In this document: piece after piece, positions 1-7,923 of the stretch
How the letters are laid out: every line of letters begins with the position of its first letter
How positions within the stretch are numbered: the stretch's first letter is position 1
DNA from: Eimeria necatrix
Taxonomy: Eukaryota; Apicomplexa; Conoidasida; Eucoccidiorida; Eimeriidae
Assembly: GCF_000499385.1 (NCBI RefSeq)
Contig: NW_013654762.1
Span: 1-14,161, forward strand
DNA: 14,161 nucleotides
Reading direction: 5' to 3'
Notes under the pieces: model-generated
Databases searched by the model: none
What the model was told of the DNA's origin: nothing
What the model saw: only the letters and a program-made list of their open reading frames with translations
Translations under genes and position numbers: made by a program

Positions 1-92
1 GCATCTGCCCACATATCAATGCTGATTCGATTAAACCCACCGCAACACTGGCGACTCGCGGCAACGGCGCGAAACACACACCACGCATCAGC

Positions 93-431
93 TCACAGGG
101 CGCACACAAAAATAAGAAGAGCGCCTAGAGCACTGAGTCGTTTCACATCGCGTATGTGGCGCACTCTCTGCACGCTCAGTTCCCGTTTCACCCAGTCAAC
201 AATTCCACACACTGTTTCTTGCTGCACAGCACCTACAATGCGATGCAGTCCGAAACGCACATTAGACGCGCTGTATTCCTGTAGACACGAGAGGCGAAGA
301 GTTTTCGAGTGGCGGAGACAGCGCATGCAAGCTTGCAACTCCTTGTGACGACGTGAATATAACCTGCTCACTTGGCGCTTCCCTATTTTCCTAGAATTGC
401 CTACAAGCGTACGCACAGCTCGCACCTTCAT
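93..431 (-). CDS. Doubtful 112-aa open frame, unknown
   Basis: An ATG-started minus-strand frame of 112 codons. The first half is rich in Arg, Lys and Cys. The last ten residues (LGALLIFVCAL region) are hydrophobic and could form a short membrane tail. The base at -3 of the ATG is T, so the start context is poor. A plus-strand ATG frame of 109 codons (19-348) overlaps it almost completely, which is what chance gives in a locally stop-poor stretch. I recognise no family or motif and see no promoter or polyadenylation signal tied to it. It is listed only because it is one of the longer true ATG frames; most likely it is not a gene. Confidence 0.08.
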   Translation of the reverse strand: MKVRAVRTLVGNSRKIGKRQVSRLYSRRHKELQACMRCLRHSKTLRLSCLQEYSASNVRFGLHRIVGAVQQETVCGIVDWVKRELSVQRVRHIRDVKRLSALGALLIFVCAL

Positions 432-1331
432 CCAAAACCATATACTGGCTTCAAAGCTGTCATCCGGGAGCTATCGGCAGCACAGGGATAATGCAGGGAG
501 AAATGTGCTCCACCTGCTGCACTTTACAGCGCAGCAGATGTATTAAACTGTGTATGTTTTCTCGTGATCGTCTTGCTTGCGCATCTTCGCACCTCCGCAG
601 TGACTTGGCTAAGACCATAGGGTGGATTTGTAAGACGTAAGAGGGAAACATTTGGGAGAAGGAATACAGATAAACATACTACGTGGATAATACTGTAATG
701 GACAGCTTGCGGCCGACCTTTAAATTGCTTATGTAGTAGTATTTTGTATCAATTGTTAGACTGTGCGCGATTCACAAGTGCGCATGGAAACACCCTGCAC
801 TACAGAATGGCCCCAATTATCTTAACACGTACACTATGTTGTGGTAGAGAAAAATGCAGCTTTGGTGTCCTCGTTGCGTTCCAAGCAGGGTAGACGTACT
901 TTGTTTTTGGGATGTTGGAAACTTTGTGGTTGCGGCGCCCAATTCTTTTGAGCTGCACTGTAAGCATTCCTGGATTCCCGCCAATATGTCAAGCACCAAT
1001 ATTACAATATGACTGGAATATTTTGGAAGCAAACAACCTGCAAGCGGTAAGCAGATGGAATCTCCTTTGCATGATTCTCTTTGGCTGAGTGGTGTGCTAG
1101 TGGAACGCCCGCAGAGCCATATGCTTGTCACAAGTGCTTGGTGCGCAATGTAAAGCTTAGCAGTCCCCTGCAAATGAAGCTACCGCAACATACGCTCTGA
1201 CCGTTGCAAGGGAAGGCAGCAGCTCTTTTTTGTGTTACTATTTGCCAGTAGTGTGAGTTTCGTTAATAATGGCTTGTACGGAATCGAGGACATCAGATGC
1301 TTCCAATGATTTGTCAGCCTGAGCAAACGAT
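432..1331. other. No supported gene
   Basis: Short frames occur on the minus strand at 460-651 (63 codons, ATG) and 817-1173 (118 codons), with no recognisable motif and no consistent start or splice context. No microsatellite, tRNA-like box or inverted repeat stood out. I read this as intergenic or intronic sequence. Confidence 0.5.
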
Positions 1332-1700
1332 ATGGTATGGTTTTGGGACAAGTTACACAAAAGCGCAAGAAACAGTCACGAGAACTGTGCATTTCCCCCA
1401 GCGTACGCTTTTGGAGGAGCCCTGGGCACCTTAGAGACACACGACGGTGTTATCACGCACATAGTCCGTCAGCTTAGGCAACGGGAATGCCTCATCTATC
1501 TTTCTTCAGAGTCACCAAATTCCAGCGACGTTGACTTCGGCTACTCCGCGCACAAGCGTACAAGGACCTTGGGGCTATCGGAGAAAGAATCACCGCTTGG
1601 GCCAATTATTTCAGTCAGTTACGTTTTCACAAAATTCTTCCAGTCAGAGGATGCGTTTCGAATTTGTCACGCAACACTGATCATATTAAGCAGTGCGTGA
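1332..1700 (+). CDS. Doubtful 122-aa open frame, unknown
   Basis: A plus-strand ATG frame of 122 codons. The start has G at -3 and G at +4, a favourable eukaryotic context, and this is the main point in its favour. The translation begins MVWFWDKLHK, has no signal peptide, no clear transmembrane helix and no motif I recognise. Composition is mixed, with many Ser residues in the middle. No TATA box is evident just upstream and no AATAAA just after the stop. The length is within what random sequence of this composition gives in 14 kb over six frames. Probably a chance frame. Confidence 0.1.
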   Translation: MVWFWDKLHKSARNSHENCAFPPAYAFGGALGTLETHDGVITHIVRQLRQRECLIYLSSESPNSSDVDFGYSAHKRTRTLGLSEKESPLGPIISVSYVFTKFFQSEDAFRICHATLIILSSA

Positions 1701-2614
1701 CGGTTTATTACAACGTGTCATAAGTGCTCGTACGATGAACGAAATTCAAGTTCTTTGAATCACTGTATGTTAACAGTAATGTAAAGGCCCGCCATGAATC
1801 AATCTCCTCGTAAGATAACCTGGCAAAACCAGGCAAAAGGGATTTGCACTGGCTGCTCAGCTGAAGTATTTCGCGAGATATGCCGTGCCAACGGCGGTAT
1901 TGAAACTATCCGCAAAAACACACACAGTGTACACATGTAATGAAGGAGCGTGCCTATTTTGGTTGCTCGTTTCAGAGACCGTCGCTCAAGCAGACACCGT
2001 CTGCTAGTTGGGAATATTAACAGTGACATTCATGTGCAAGGCGAAAAGACGCATGTGCACGTTACAATCTTGTACTTCTATCAAACCTGCAGCCTATATG
2101 TGCGGCAGGAGTGATGGCGACAGTCTAACTGCGACGCGAAGGCTAATGGCCACTTTCCTAGTGATTTGTAGCCTGTTCCATATGTCCTTCGATTTACGTT
2201 TGTCTTCCTAACTTCACTGCCATTAGTTGTTCCTAAAATTACTGCACGTGACGTTACGGCACACCGTAGATCTGGTGTTTTTACTAGCGCAGTGGACTTT
2301 GGTATGTGCCGCGCTGTGGTGTCATGGCTGTTTAATGACTCATATGCGTCTTACATCCTAACGGTCCCAAAGGTAAAAGCAGTGGTCGGCATTATGCAAC
2401 ACTTGGCTTCCGGAATGATACTAAGCAGACTAGCTACGTCGACTCAGTGTTCCCGTTGATTTTTCGAGTGATCTTCAAACATAGTACTCATTCACCATTT
2501 ACTAAACAGTTGCAGACGGTGATTCACCTAATCGACAAACTTTACGCCTGCAACGTATACATCTGTATGCATGACGCTCACGCAAAAAATTCGAATTATG
2601 TCAGCCCATATGCC
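1701..2614. other. No supported gene
   Basis: Only short frames are present, for example a minus-strand ATG frame of 76 codons at 1799-2029 that is Arg- and Leu-rich with no motif. The segment 2313-2323 carries one instance of a GCTGYGGTGTC motif that recurs elsewhere in the window. Otherwise I see nothing. Confidence 0.5.
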
Positions 2615-2636
2615 ACTCTTACAATTTACTGGGTGT

Positions 2637-2776
2637 GAGCGGCGTGCCGACAAGATATGCTTGAGAAATGATATTTCATACAAAAGATATACGTCTTTAT
2701 CGAATGCCCCCCCCAAAAGTATACAGAGCGAATGCCGGAATGCAAAGTTAATTTGAAGTCTTCTGGCTTATATTTC
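2637..2776 (-). pseudogene. Exon-like block, copy 1, frame-broken
   Basis: Read on the minus strand, this block follows a pyrimidine-rich acceptor-like stretch ending CAG at 2779-2777. The translation begins with a segment containing PEDFKLTLHSG and, after two frame changes, continues as AFDKDVYLLYEISFLKHI. Copy 2 has matching segments ADDLKLTSHAG and TFDRDISILLGLSGLKHV in a single frame. The two breaks correspond to two one-base length differences, one of them in the C-run at 2707-2714 (eight bases here, seven in copy 2). A GTAAGA donor-like site (2622-2617) and a GTAAAT site (2629-2624) lie where an exon could end. The frame breaks suggest a dead copy. A sequencing error in the homopolymer would explain one break but not both. 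Function unknown. Confidence 0.35.
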
Positions 2777-3054
2777 CTGTGCAAGTAAAAGCCGTATGCA
2801 CGCAAATGAAAACGATAGGTGAAGAGCCAGTCACGTTTTTACCTGCTTTCATTCCAACTTTGCTGGAAATTAAGGTCGCGTTAGCACATGCGGTACGTGC
2901 AGTGCGCGCTTGGTTTGAGTGGCGTGTCAGCTGCACATGCTTGAGACCCGACAAACCCAACAAAATGCTAATGTCCCTGTCAAATGTCCCCTCAAAAGCA
3001 TACTCAGCAAAGCCTGCATGAGACGTTAACTTGAGGTCGTCAGCTTCACGTGTC
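2748..3054 (-). CDS. Exon-like open block, copy 2, LRR-like hint
   Basis: The minus-strand frame is open from an in-frame TGA just upstream of the acceptor-like TTTGCTGGTTGCGCAG to a TAA at 2750-2748, about 100 codons, and the first half is the part shared with copy 1. It has no ATG near its beginning, so it would have to be an internal or terminal exon. The segment GLSGLKHVQL fits the spacing LxxLxxVxL of a leucine-rich repeat, but one such match is weak evidence. By hand alignment about 20 of 49 residues match copy 1 once its frame breaks are allowed for, and several differences are conservative (D/E, R/K, V/I). The second half (after SNQARTARTA) shows little similarity and may be intron. 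It could be a live exon, a remnant, or part of a repeat element. Confidence 0.3.
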
Positions 3055-3295
3055 CTGCGCAACCAGCAAACGTATCAGCAATTTTTCTGAAGCGAAAAGC
3101 GCTGTGGTGTCGACACTTTCTTAGTTGGTCGTGAAAAACTAACGAGCTGGCAAGGACAAACTTCAAAGCCAACAGCTGTGGCCTCGAATTGTGCTTAAAG
3201 CGATACTTAGGTGCTGTTATGTCTAAGTCCAGTCCTTATTAAAAGTCTTTCAGCAATAGGTATCTGTTCTCGTGGATCCCCATTGATTGAATCAG

Positions 3296-3511
3296 TCAGA
3301 ATGAGCAGTGCACAGAGCCAGTCGTCTGCTGCCATGATGACTCTCTGCTAAACGCTAAGACACGGCTTTGGTGACAGTCCTGAGTTTTCTTGCCACCAGC
3401 TAGAACGTCTACCAGAAGAAACACCAAGGATAAGGTTGAAAAAGCAAGGGCGAGCAAGATATATGTCCATCCAGAGATGCGCACGGCCTTGCGCCAGGCA
3501 TTTTCTTCCAT
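3296..3511 (-). CDS. Possible single-pass membrane protein or exon
   Basis: An ATG at 3511-3509 has G at +4 and opens a 71-codon frame; an in-frame ATG at 3625 would extend it to 109 codons but has a weaker context. The shorter form starts MEENAWRKAVRISG, then has a hydrophobic run of about 20 residues from WTYILLALAF to FLLVDVLA, then GGKKTQDC. Two positive charges before the helix and Gly-Gly-Lys-Lys after it are typical of membrane-helix borders, though the orientation is not decided. The tail after the Cys is Ser- and Gln-rich with no motif. A pyrimidine-rich stretch (TTTGTTTTTCTGCTGC) precedes the ATG and could be part of an acceptor. The helix is the best protein-like segment in the window, but hydrophobic frames also arise by chance from T-rich DNA. 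No family recognised. Confidence 0.25.
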   Translation of the reverse strand: MEENAWRKAVRISGWTYILLALAFSTLSLVFLLVDVLAGGKKTQDCHQSRVLAFSRESSWQQTTGSVHCSF

Positions 3512-3625
3512 GCAGCAGAAAAACAAATGGCATCGGTGAGCGTAAGGTAGAATAAATTCACACATAATTGTGTCTTGATTGCTCAATAACGTGCGTACAG
3601 ACCAAGAGCGTTCGGTGGACTTCAT

Positions 3626-4138
3626 ATGTTCGCTTCAATGTCCAAGTGGAAACTGTCAGTAATAGCTTGATAATTACCACCCGCTGCAGCACTGGCTGCT
3701 GTTCTACTTCTATGCTCCTGCCGTTGTTTCGATTGCCACAAAATTCGGTACGTTTTGTTCTGCCAAGCACCTACTGACTGCGTACGAAGGGAATGATTAC
3801 GCAGGAGAGCGAGCAGCTAAGCGAATAGCTCCCACGTTTTAAACAATCATCAGCGATGGAGCTGTCATGTTAGGAAATAGTCTTCAAGGTAATTTGAACC
3901 TACGTCTATCACGCGGAAGTTGCCACTATTTTTTTAGTTTTGGCATCAGGTCTGCAGCGGCACGCGCTCTAAATGAAAAGCTGCATAAAATGATGCCTGG
4001 CGTGACATACCAAGCCAGTCAGTACTGGCTTTCACGGACCATTTAGACAAACAATGAGCGTGTAAAGTTAAACGGACGAAACAGCGCAGGAAAAATACGA
4101 GAAGCCCTTATCGCACGTCCTGTATCAATTAAGGAAAT
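3626..4138. other. No supported gene
   Basis: Two overlapping short frames on opposite strands at 3558-3777 look like chance. The longest T run I saw in the window (seven) lies near 3930. A small perfect hairpin is at 4012-4031 and is listed separately. Otherwise nothing is visible. Confidence 0.5.
4012..4031. repeat. Perfect 8-bp hairpin
   Basis: AAGCCAGT at 4012-4019 is complementary to ACTGGCTT at 4024-4031, with a 4-base loop. Arms of this length with short loops are expected a few times by chance in 14 kb, so no function is claimed. Confidence 0.4.
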
Positions 4139-4354
4139 CTAAAACACTGACCACGATCTACGAGGTGTCCGCTTCCCGAAACGGAGTATTGTCGAAACAG
4201 CCAGAAACTTCAAATGCAGATTTAGCGTATGAACGTTGCCTCCAAAGAATACTGCCCGTTGTGACTTTTTGGAAGACATCAGTTGACCTGGCGCACCATC
4301 TAGTGTTTTATGCAAGGCGTACATAAGTCTCCTGACTACAAGCTTCCGTGGTGC
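4139..4354 (-). CDS. Exon-like open block behind an acceptor site
   Basis: On the minus strand TGCATTTTGCTCCCACAG, a good splice-acceptor match, ends at 4355. The frame that follows is open for 71 codons to a TAG at 4141-4139. It begins APRKLVVRRLMYALHKTLDG and later contains AVFFGGNVHTLNLHLKFLAV. It is basic, with alternating hydrophobic stretches, and has no motif I can name. The upstream continuation of the frame starts with GTG, not ATG, so as a stand-alone gene it is unlikely. A possible donor, GTAGAT, follows CACCTC near 4166. It lies about 640 bp upstream, in minus-strand order, of the membrane-helix frame, and could belong to the same transcript, but I cannot show that. It may equally be a chance frame. 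Confidence 0.2.
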   Translation of the reverse strand, partial: APRKLVVRRLMYALHKTLDGAPGQLMSSKKSQRAVFFGGNVHTLNLHLKFLAVSTILRFGKRTPRRSWSVF

Positions 4355-5217
4355 CTGTGGGAGCAAAATGCATGTCACATTGTCGGATCTGCGTGCTGTG
4401 ACGTCTCCAATTCAGGGCAACGAAACAAAATTCATGGCCTTTCGTGTGAGCTAGGACGCACATCCCAGGACGCTAAGAGACAGCAGTACTAGCTACACGA
4501 ACGTTAGAAAGAAAGAGCCCGTTCCTAGCACCAGGCAAGTTAATATCATGCAGAAAGCTGAAATGTGTTTTGCACCTGAGTGCTTGAAGCCATCTACATG
4601 TCGCTGTTACTTAGTTAAGGCCAAGTGCTGCAAATTCGGTGCACGTCGAGCATTAGATTCAAAACACACAGGTGCTGCCAACAACTTTGATCGTTTTCTG
4701 TAAACGATAAAAGCCATGTTTGCAATCGTAGAATGTGCTCGATAGCTATAAATAAACGCACAAACTGGTAATTAAGCGACTTTCGAAAATTAAGGGCTGA
4801 ACGGAGAGGAAGGCTTGCCAAGGGCTCTAGCCCTTTGCTGTCAGTGCTCGTCAACTTGCATGTCTCCGACCGCTTGTTGAAAACTGATTGCCTTAGCTGA
4901 ACTGGTTCGGATCGCGAAGCGATGCAGACATGCTGCTGAAAACAATATTTCGCCGACCAGAAAAGGGTAGAGAGCGTACATCACATTGGACTTTCAAAAA
5001 AGGACCTAAGAACACAGAGTGATCGTAGCAAAGGCACCAGAGAAATTTGTTCTATCGATGAGTGTTCACCACGAAAAAATATCCAATAGTGAGAAAGCAC
5101 CTCTCGCACTGTAGGTATGCTGTAAAGGCATTGACAAGCTCTAGTTCTCCACTTTAGACTATGCATGTACACGCCTAAGTTCCACGCTAAACAGGTCCAC
5201 ATCGTCACCTCACTGAG
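4355..5217. other. No supported gene
   Basis: Frames at 4615-4854 and 4981-5208 (both minus) begin with TTG and GTG respectively and show no motif. A short inverted repeat ATCGC-GAA-GCGAT lies near 4912-4924. No promoter or polyadenylation signal is convincing. Confidence 0.5.
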
Positions 5218-5637
5218 TTAGTAGGCGTACTTCCTGCACATCTGAAGGGCCTTATCAGCATAATTGTTATCAGAGATCTGTTGCAGCTGTAGTGCTGACC
5301 TGCGACACTTGTGTGATTTCGTCCAGTCTTTGCAGCGCCTTTGCGCTGCAAAGGGGCACTTATGGCCTGCAGAGGCACGTAAAGGCCACGTCACTAAATC
5401 CAGTCGCTGAGATGCCCAGAGTATTGTAGATATTTGCCCAATGCGGCGGACTCGACCCACTTGCTGCATCCTCCAGTAGTTGATACAATGCTTCCCCAAG
5501 TTCAGCAAAAGAATACTGTTATGTGGGTGAAAGCAGTGAAGCACGTGTGCCCATCCTTTTGAGGAGGCCGTAAGCACCTTTTGCCACCTTGCAACAGCAA
5601 ACGTGACGAATAATATCACGCATGCACTCAACTGCAT
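5218..5637 (-). CDS. Possible small secreted cysteine-containing protein
   Basis: A 139-codon ATG frame, the longest true ATG frame in the window. The start has A at -3. The N-terminus MQLSACVILFVTFAVARWQK has a hydrophobic core of about 12 residues and an Ala-x-Ala pattern (AVA, then RW) that would suit signal peptidase cleavage after residue 16. It lacks the usual early Lys or Arg. The rest is basic, with seven Cys in total spread unevenly and no spacing pattern I recognise. A perfect 11-bp hairpin (5328-5353) falls inside the frame and encodes the AAQRR region. I see no AATAAA within about 200 bp after the stop and no TATA box before the start. It could be a small secreted protein, or a first exon, or chance. 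Confidence 0.2.
   Translation of the reverse strand: MQLSACVILFVTFAVARWQKVLTASSKGWAHVLHCFHPHNSILLLNLGKHCINYWRMQQVGRVRRIGQISTILWASQRLDLVTWPLRASAGHKCPFAAQRRCKDWTKSHKCRRSALQLQQISDNNYADKALQMCRKYAY
5328..5353. repeat. Perfect 11-bp hairpin with 4-base loop
   Basis: CTTTGCAGCGC at 5328-5338 is exactly complementary to GCGCTGCAAAG at 5343-5353, with loop CTTT. A T-G wobble could add one more pair outside. It is the longest perfect short-loop stem I found and is GC-rich enough to fold. There is no T run after it, so it is not a typical factor-independent terminator, and the context is eukaryotic. It may be a transposon scar, a hairpin RNA element or chance. Confidence 0.5.
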
Positions 5638-7186
5638 GATTCACAGTGGTACTTTAGACGCATAATGAATGGCCTCAGCAAGTAGTGGAGGCGCTGCAAA
5701 TATTCTTAGTTTGAGTGTGTACAGAGAGTACTAAAATCAAAATGATAGGCACTCTACGTCGCGCATGTCATATGCGCCGTGCCGTGATGAGCTATAAAAC
5801 TTTCACGGCACAAACGCCAACAAGGCACATCATCATACTAGCGACAACGAATATTTGAGCTGCCTGCGCAGCGTCATTTAACACTGTGTACCTGAGATAC
5901 GTAGCTAGGGAGTTATTTGCCTACCTCAACATCCCCGTCGCAGTCGTCGTCGCTTGCGGCACCTCCTAAACATTTTCTGCCCAGGCGAACATACCAGCTG
6001 ACGCTTCATTTACTTTTGCAAGATGAACATGCTTCAGAACAGCTATACATTACTATGAAGCGCTGCATCATACTGTCGCTAAGTTTACGGACTACTTCTT
6101 GCTAGCTTGTATCCTTCGGTCAAAGCCAATTATTTTTCACACGTCTGTGCATGTTAGCACTAGTTCCCGTTTGGTAAGCTGTGTCGAATATGTTCTGTTT
6201 CTCGTGGGAAAAAACGCGGGAAAGAACTCATGAATTGGTTTCGGTAGTCCGTTCGCGAGCTCGACGCAAACGCTGCAATGCGCATGACGCAGAGTGTTTT
6301 ACCACGGAAGTCGCGACTATGACTTGCCAACGTGTTTTCATGGTGAAAACAAACGGAATGCTACTTAATAGATCCCGAAACGTTTACATTCGTTGTCCGA
6401 TAATTATGTGGCGCCTCTGTGTTTTTCCACAAGGACTATACGCGTGTCACGTATATTTTGCACAACGCGCACACTCAGTAGAAAGGGAAGCCAATGTCAG
6501 TCAGTCGTTTCGTTTCTAACCATGTGTTTGATGCTTTTGCAACATGAAGCCAACCAGACGTACAAGCTAGCAACAAGGATAAAATGCATTTCCGAAACAT
6601 GCGTTTCAAGCGCGTTAGATGCAAAACGCAGTATATTAAACTCCACTTGAAAGCACGCGAACTAATAAGAGCGCGCAGTCGATGTGGTTATGCAGACGTC
6701 TGAAGAAAACTACGACGTAAGAAGAAACAGTGCTATTTACCAAATGTTCCCCTGCATCAAGACAAACACAAAACGCACTTGCTGTGTTTCACGAACACTG
6801 TCAGGCTCCTTTCAAGAACGATGCAGTCGATGCCATTTACTGATGTGCTCGTCCGGGTTGTGGGCGCAACAGAAGTGCAACTGGGACACTAGAGGATACC
6901 TGCAGCAATTGTGGCTAGATTCAGTTTGCGTTTAATTTGAGTAGGCGCTGTTATGACACGTCTAACATGACCATGCAACAAATGAAAAGTGCCAAAATGA
7001 CAGCCTATAGTTGTCTCGTCTAGCACTGCCGGTAGTGATGACCTTACTAGTACCCAGTTGTGTAACATTACTCTCCTCGCGAGGGTCAGAAGCAACACAA
7101 ATAGAGTACGGTGCACTGATAATCGATACATGCGTCCAAAGACACCTACGGATGAAGATAAGTATCAATGCTGTCGCGCCCATCTG
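5638..7186. other. No supported gene
   Basis: Apart from the TATA box and inverted repeat near 5.8 kb, only short frames occur (for example plus-strand frames at 6181-6519, from a GTG with an ATG at 6190, and 6393-6650). They overlap each other, lack motifs and look like chance. I see no tRNA, satellite or mobile-element terminus. Confidence 0.45.
5779..5811 (+). promoter_or_regulatory. TATA box inside a 9-bp inverted repeat
   Basis: GTGCCGTGA at 5779-5787 is complementary to TCACGGCAC at 5803-5811. The 15-base loop holds TATAAAA at 5793-5799. A TATA box flanked by inverted arms could be a core promoter with a symmetric factor site. No convincing plus-strand coding frame follows: the frame at 5917-6105 starts with TTG. 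A 9-bp inverted repeat with a loop this size is expected about once or twice by chance in 14 kb, so this is a weak call. Confidence 0.15.
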
Positions 7187-7383
7187 TTAGACACTAAGTC
7201 CGCCATACAAAGTGCAAAATGAAAGGGCGAAACCAAATCTTTCGCTTTTTAGAGCCCCCAAAGCTTTGCTGCGAACAGCTGCCATTCTTTCAGAAAGCTT
7301 TAAAAAGTGGCTTAATGCATGAGTGCCCTTGGATTGTCTGTACTGGCTCCTGATGCTGCTGGCCACTTGTTTAAATTTACTTC
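7187..7383 (-). CDS. Exon-like open block behind an acceptor site
   Basis: On the minus strand CTGCCGTTTCCTCAG, a strong acceptor-like sequence, ends at 7384. Reading in the frame open from 7399 down to the TAA at 7189-7187, the block begins SKFKQVASSIRSQYRQSKG, contains HFLKLSERMAAVRSKALGA and ends with TLYGGLSV. The middle is basic with regularly spaced hydrophobic residues and would suit an alpha helix. No family recognised. The frame is the same as that of the open block at 7454-7630, but no donor there has the phase needed to join this acceptor, so a simple two-exon model fails. An overlapping second frame (7312-7491) is also open, which weakens the case. Confidence 0.18.
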
Positions 7384-7453
7384 CTGAGGAAACGGCAGGT
7401 CATCATTGACGGCAATTTTCTGTTTCCTGAGCTCATCTGATTGAAAAACAAAT

Positions 7454-7630
7454 TCACATGAAATTGATTGGCACGTTAAGCCTTGTAGTGGCTAGCTGGA
7501 AGGTAAGCACAGCATTCGGTCTGCTATCTTCAGAAGGCTTGCGAAGGAAAAGTGCGCCTAGATATTCCAATGAGTGAAGAGAAGGAAGAAGGACTCTATC
7601 AGCTTGGTAGTTGGCTTTGATGACTGGCAT
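7454..7630 (-). CDS. Short 58-aa open frame, possible exon
   Basis: An ATG frame of 58 codons, beginning MPVIKANYQADRVLLPSLHS and containing LEYLGALFLRKPSEDS before ending in LNVPINFM. The amino acid mix looks protein-like. The sequence around the ATG (TACTAATGCCAG followed by TC at 7623) could also be a branch point plus acceptor, so this may be an internal exon without its own start. It is in the same reading frame as the open block at 7187-7383, with several stops between. I recognise no domain. An open run of this size is not rare by chance. Confidence 0.15.
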   Translation of the reverse strand: MPVIKANYQADRVLLPSLHSLEYLGALFLRKPSEDSRPNAVLTFQLATTRLNVPINFM

Positions 7631-7808
7631 TAGTATAGTGCAAACGTATAGAAGTCCTTCTTACATGGTCCTTGGCAGTGACGTTACTTGCAAGAATTTG
7701 ATATTCTGAGCTACACTGTATGCCTTATCTGGTTCTCCACACGCACTAACTGCCAAGTTTTTGCTTAGGTTCGAGATGCATGCTAAACCATAGACTTTTC
7801 ACGGCCGC

Positions 7809-7845
7809 ACGCCCTTGCAAAGCGAACGCGTGCAACAAGGGGCGT
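7809..7845. repeat. Imperfect GC-rich inverted repeat
   Basis: ACGCCC then TTGCA at 7809-7819 can pair with TGCAA at 7831-7835 and GGGGCGT at 7839-7845 if a three-base bulge (CAA) and one extra G are allowed. The loop contains AGCGAACGCG. It would form a fairly stable but imperfect stem. No adjacent gene or tract suggests a role. Confidence 0.25.
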
Positions 7846-7923
7846 CGCTTCTGGCTCTCTTATAGAACAATGTGCGATTGATCGTTCTTCAAACTTCTAC
7901 CAGCACACACTAGGTCAAATGAA

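Larger units (their letters stand above)
2637..3062 (-). repeat. Two diverged copies of an exon-like unit
   Basis: The blocks 2637-2784 and 2917-3062 align along their length by hand. The offset is 280 bp at the left end, 279 bp after the C-run at 2707-2714, and 278 bp at the right end. Shared anchors include GGCGTG (2641 and 2921), ATGCTTGAGA (2658 and 2938), AAAAG (2715 and 2994) and TCCTGYGCAA (2775 and 3053). The last 38 bp agree at 27 positions by my count, and the whole alignment is roughly 60 to 65 percent identical. Weaker similarity appears to continue to the left of each block. This is an old duplication, either local or of a dispersed repeat family. Confidence 0.6.

Noticed and set aside
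19..348. A 109-codon plus-strand ATG frame rich in Arg, Thr and His.
   Set aside because: Low-information composition, no motif, and it overlaps an equally long minus-strand frame. Probably chance in a stop-poor, C-rich stretch.
2311..3111. A shared 13-base word GCGCTGTGGTGTC at 2311 and 3099, considered as the edge of a larger duplication.
   Set aside because: The flanks diverge at once and one or two such matches are expected by chance in 14 kb. It is kept only as part of the weak four-site motif.
3348..3511. Idea that the membrane-helix frame is the N-terminus of an M13 (neprilysin-like) peptidase, which are abundant in ticks.
   Set aside because: The Cys pattern expected just after the helix is not present; only one Cys follows and the downstream sequence does not fit.
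3348..3533. A nested 61-codon minus-strand ATG frame.
   Set aside because: It is the out-of-frame shadow of the membrane-helix frame and has no features of its own.
7312..7491. A 59-codon minus-strand open frame ending GASTDNPRALMH, compared loosely with the C-terminal region of THAP or P-element-type transposases.
   Set aside because: The resemblance rests on a few residues (a DNP-like triplet) without the surrounding conserved positions, so I do not claim a transposase.
7765..7785. GGTTCGAGATGC, resembling a tRNA B box or SINE promoter.
   Set aside because: No matching A box at the right distance, no cloverleaf and no SINE-like tail.
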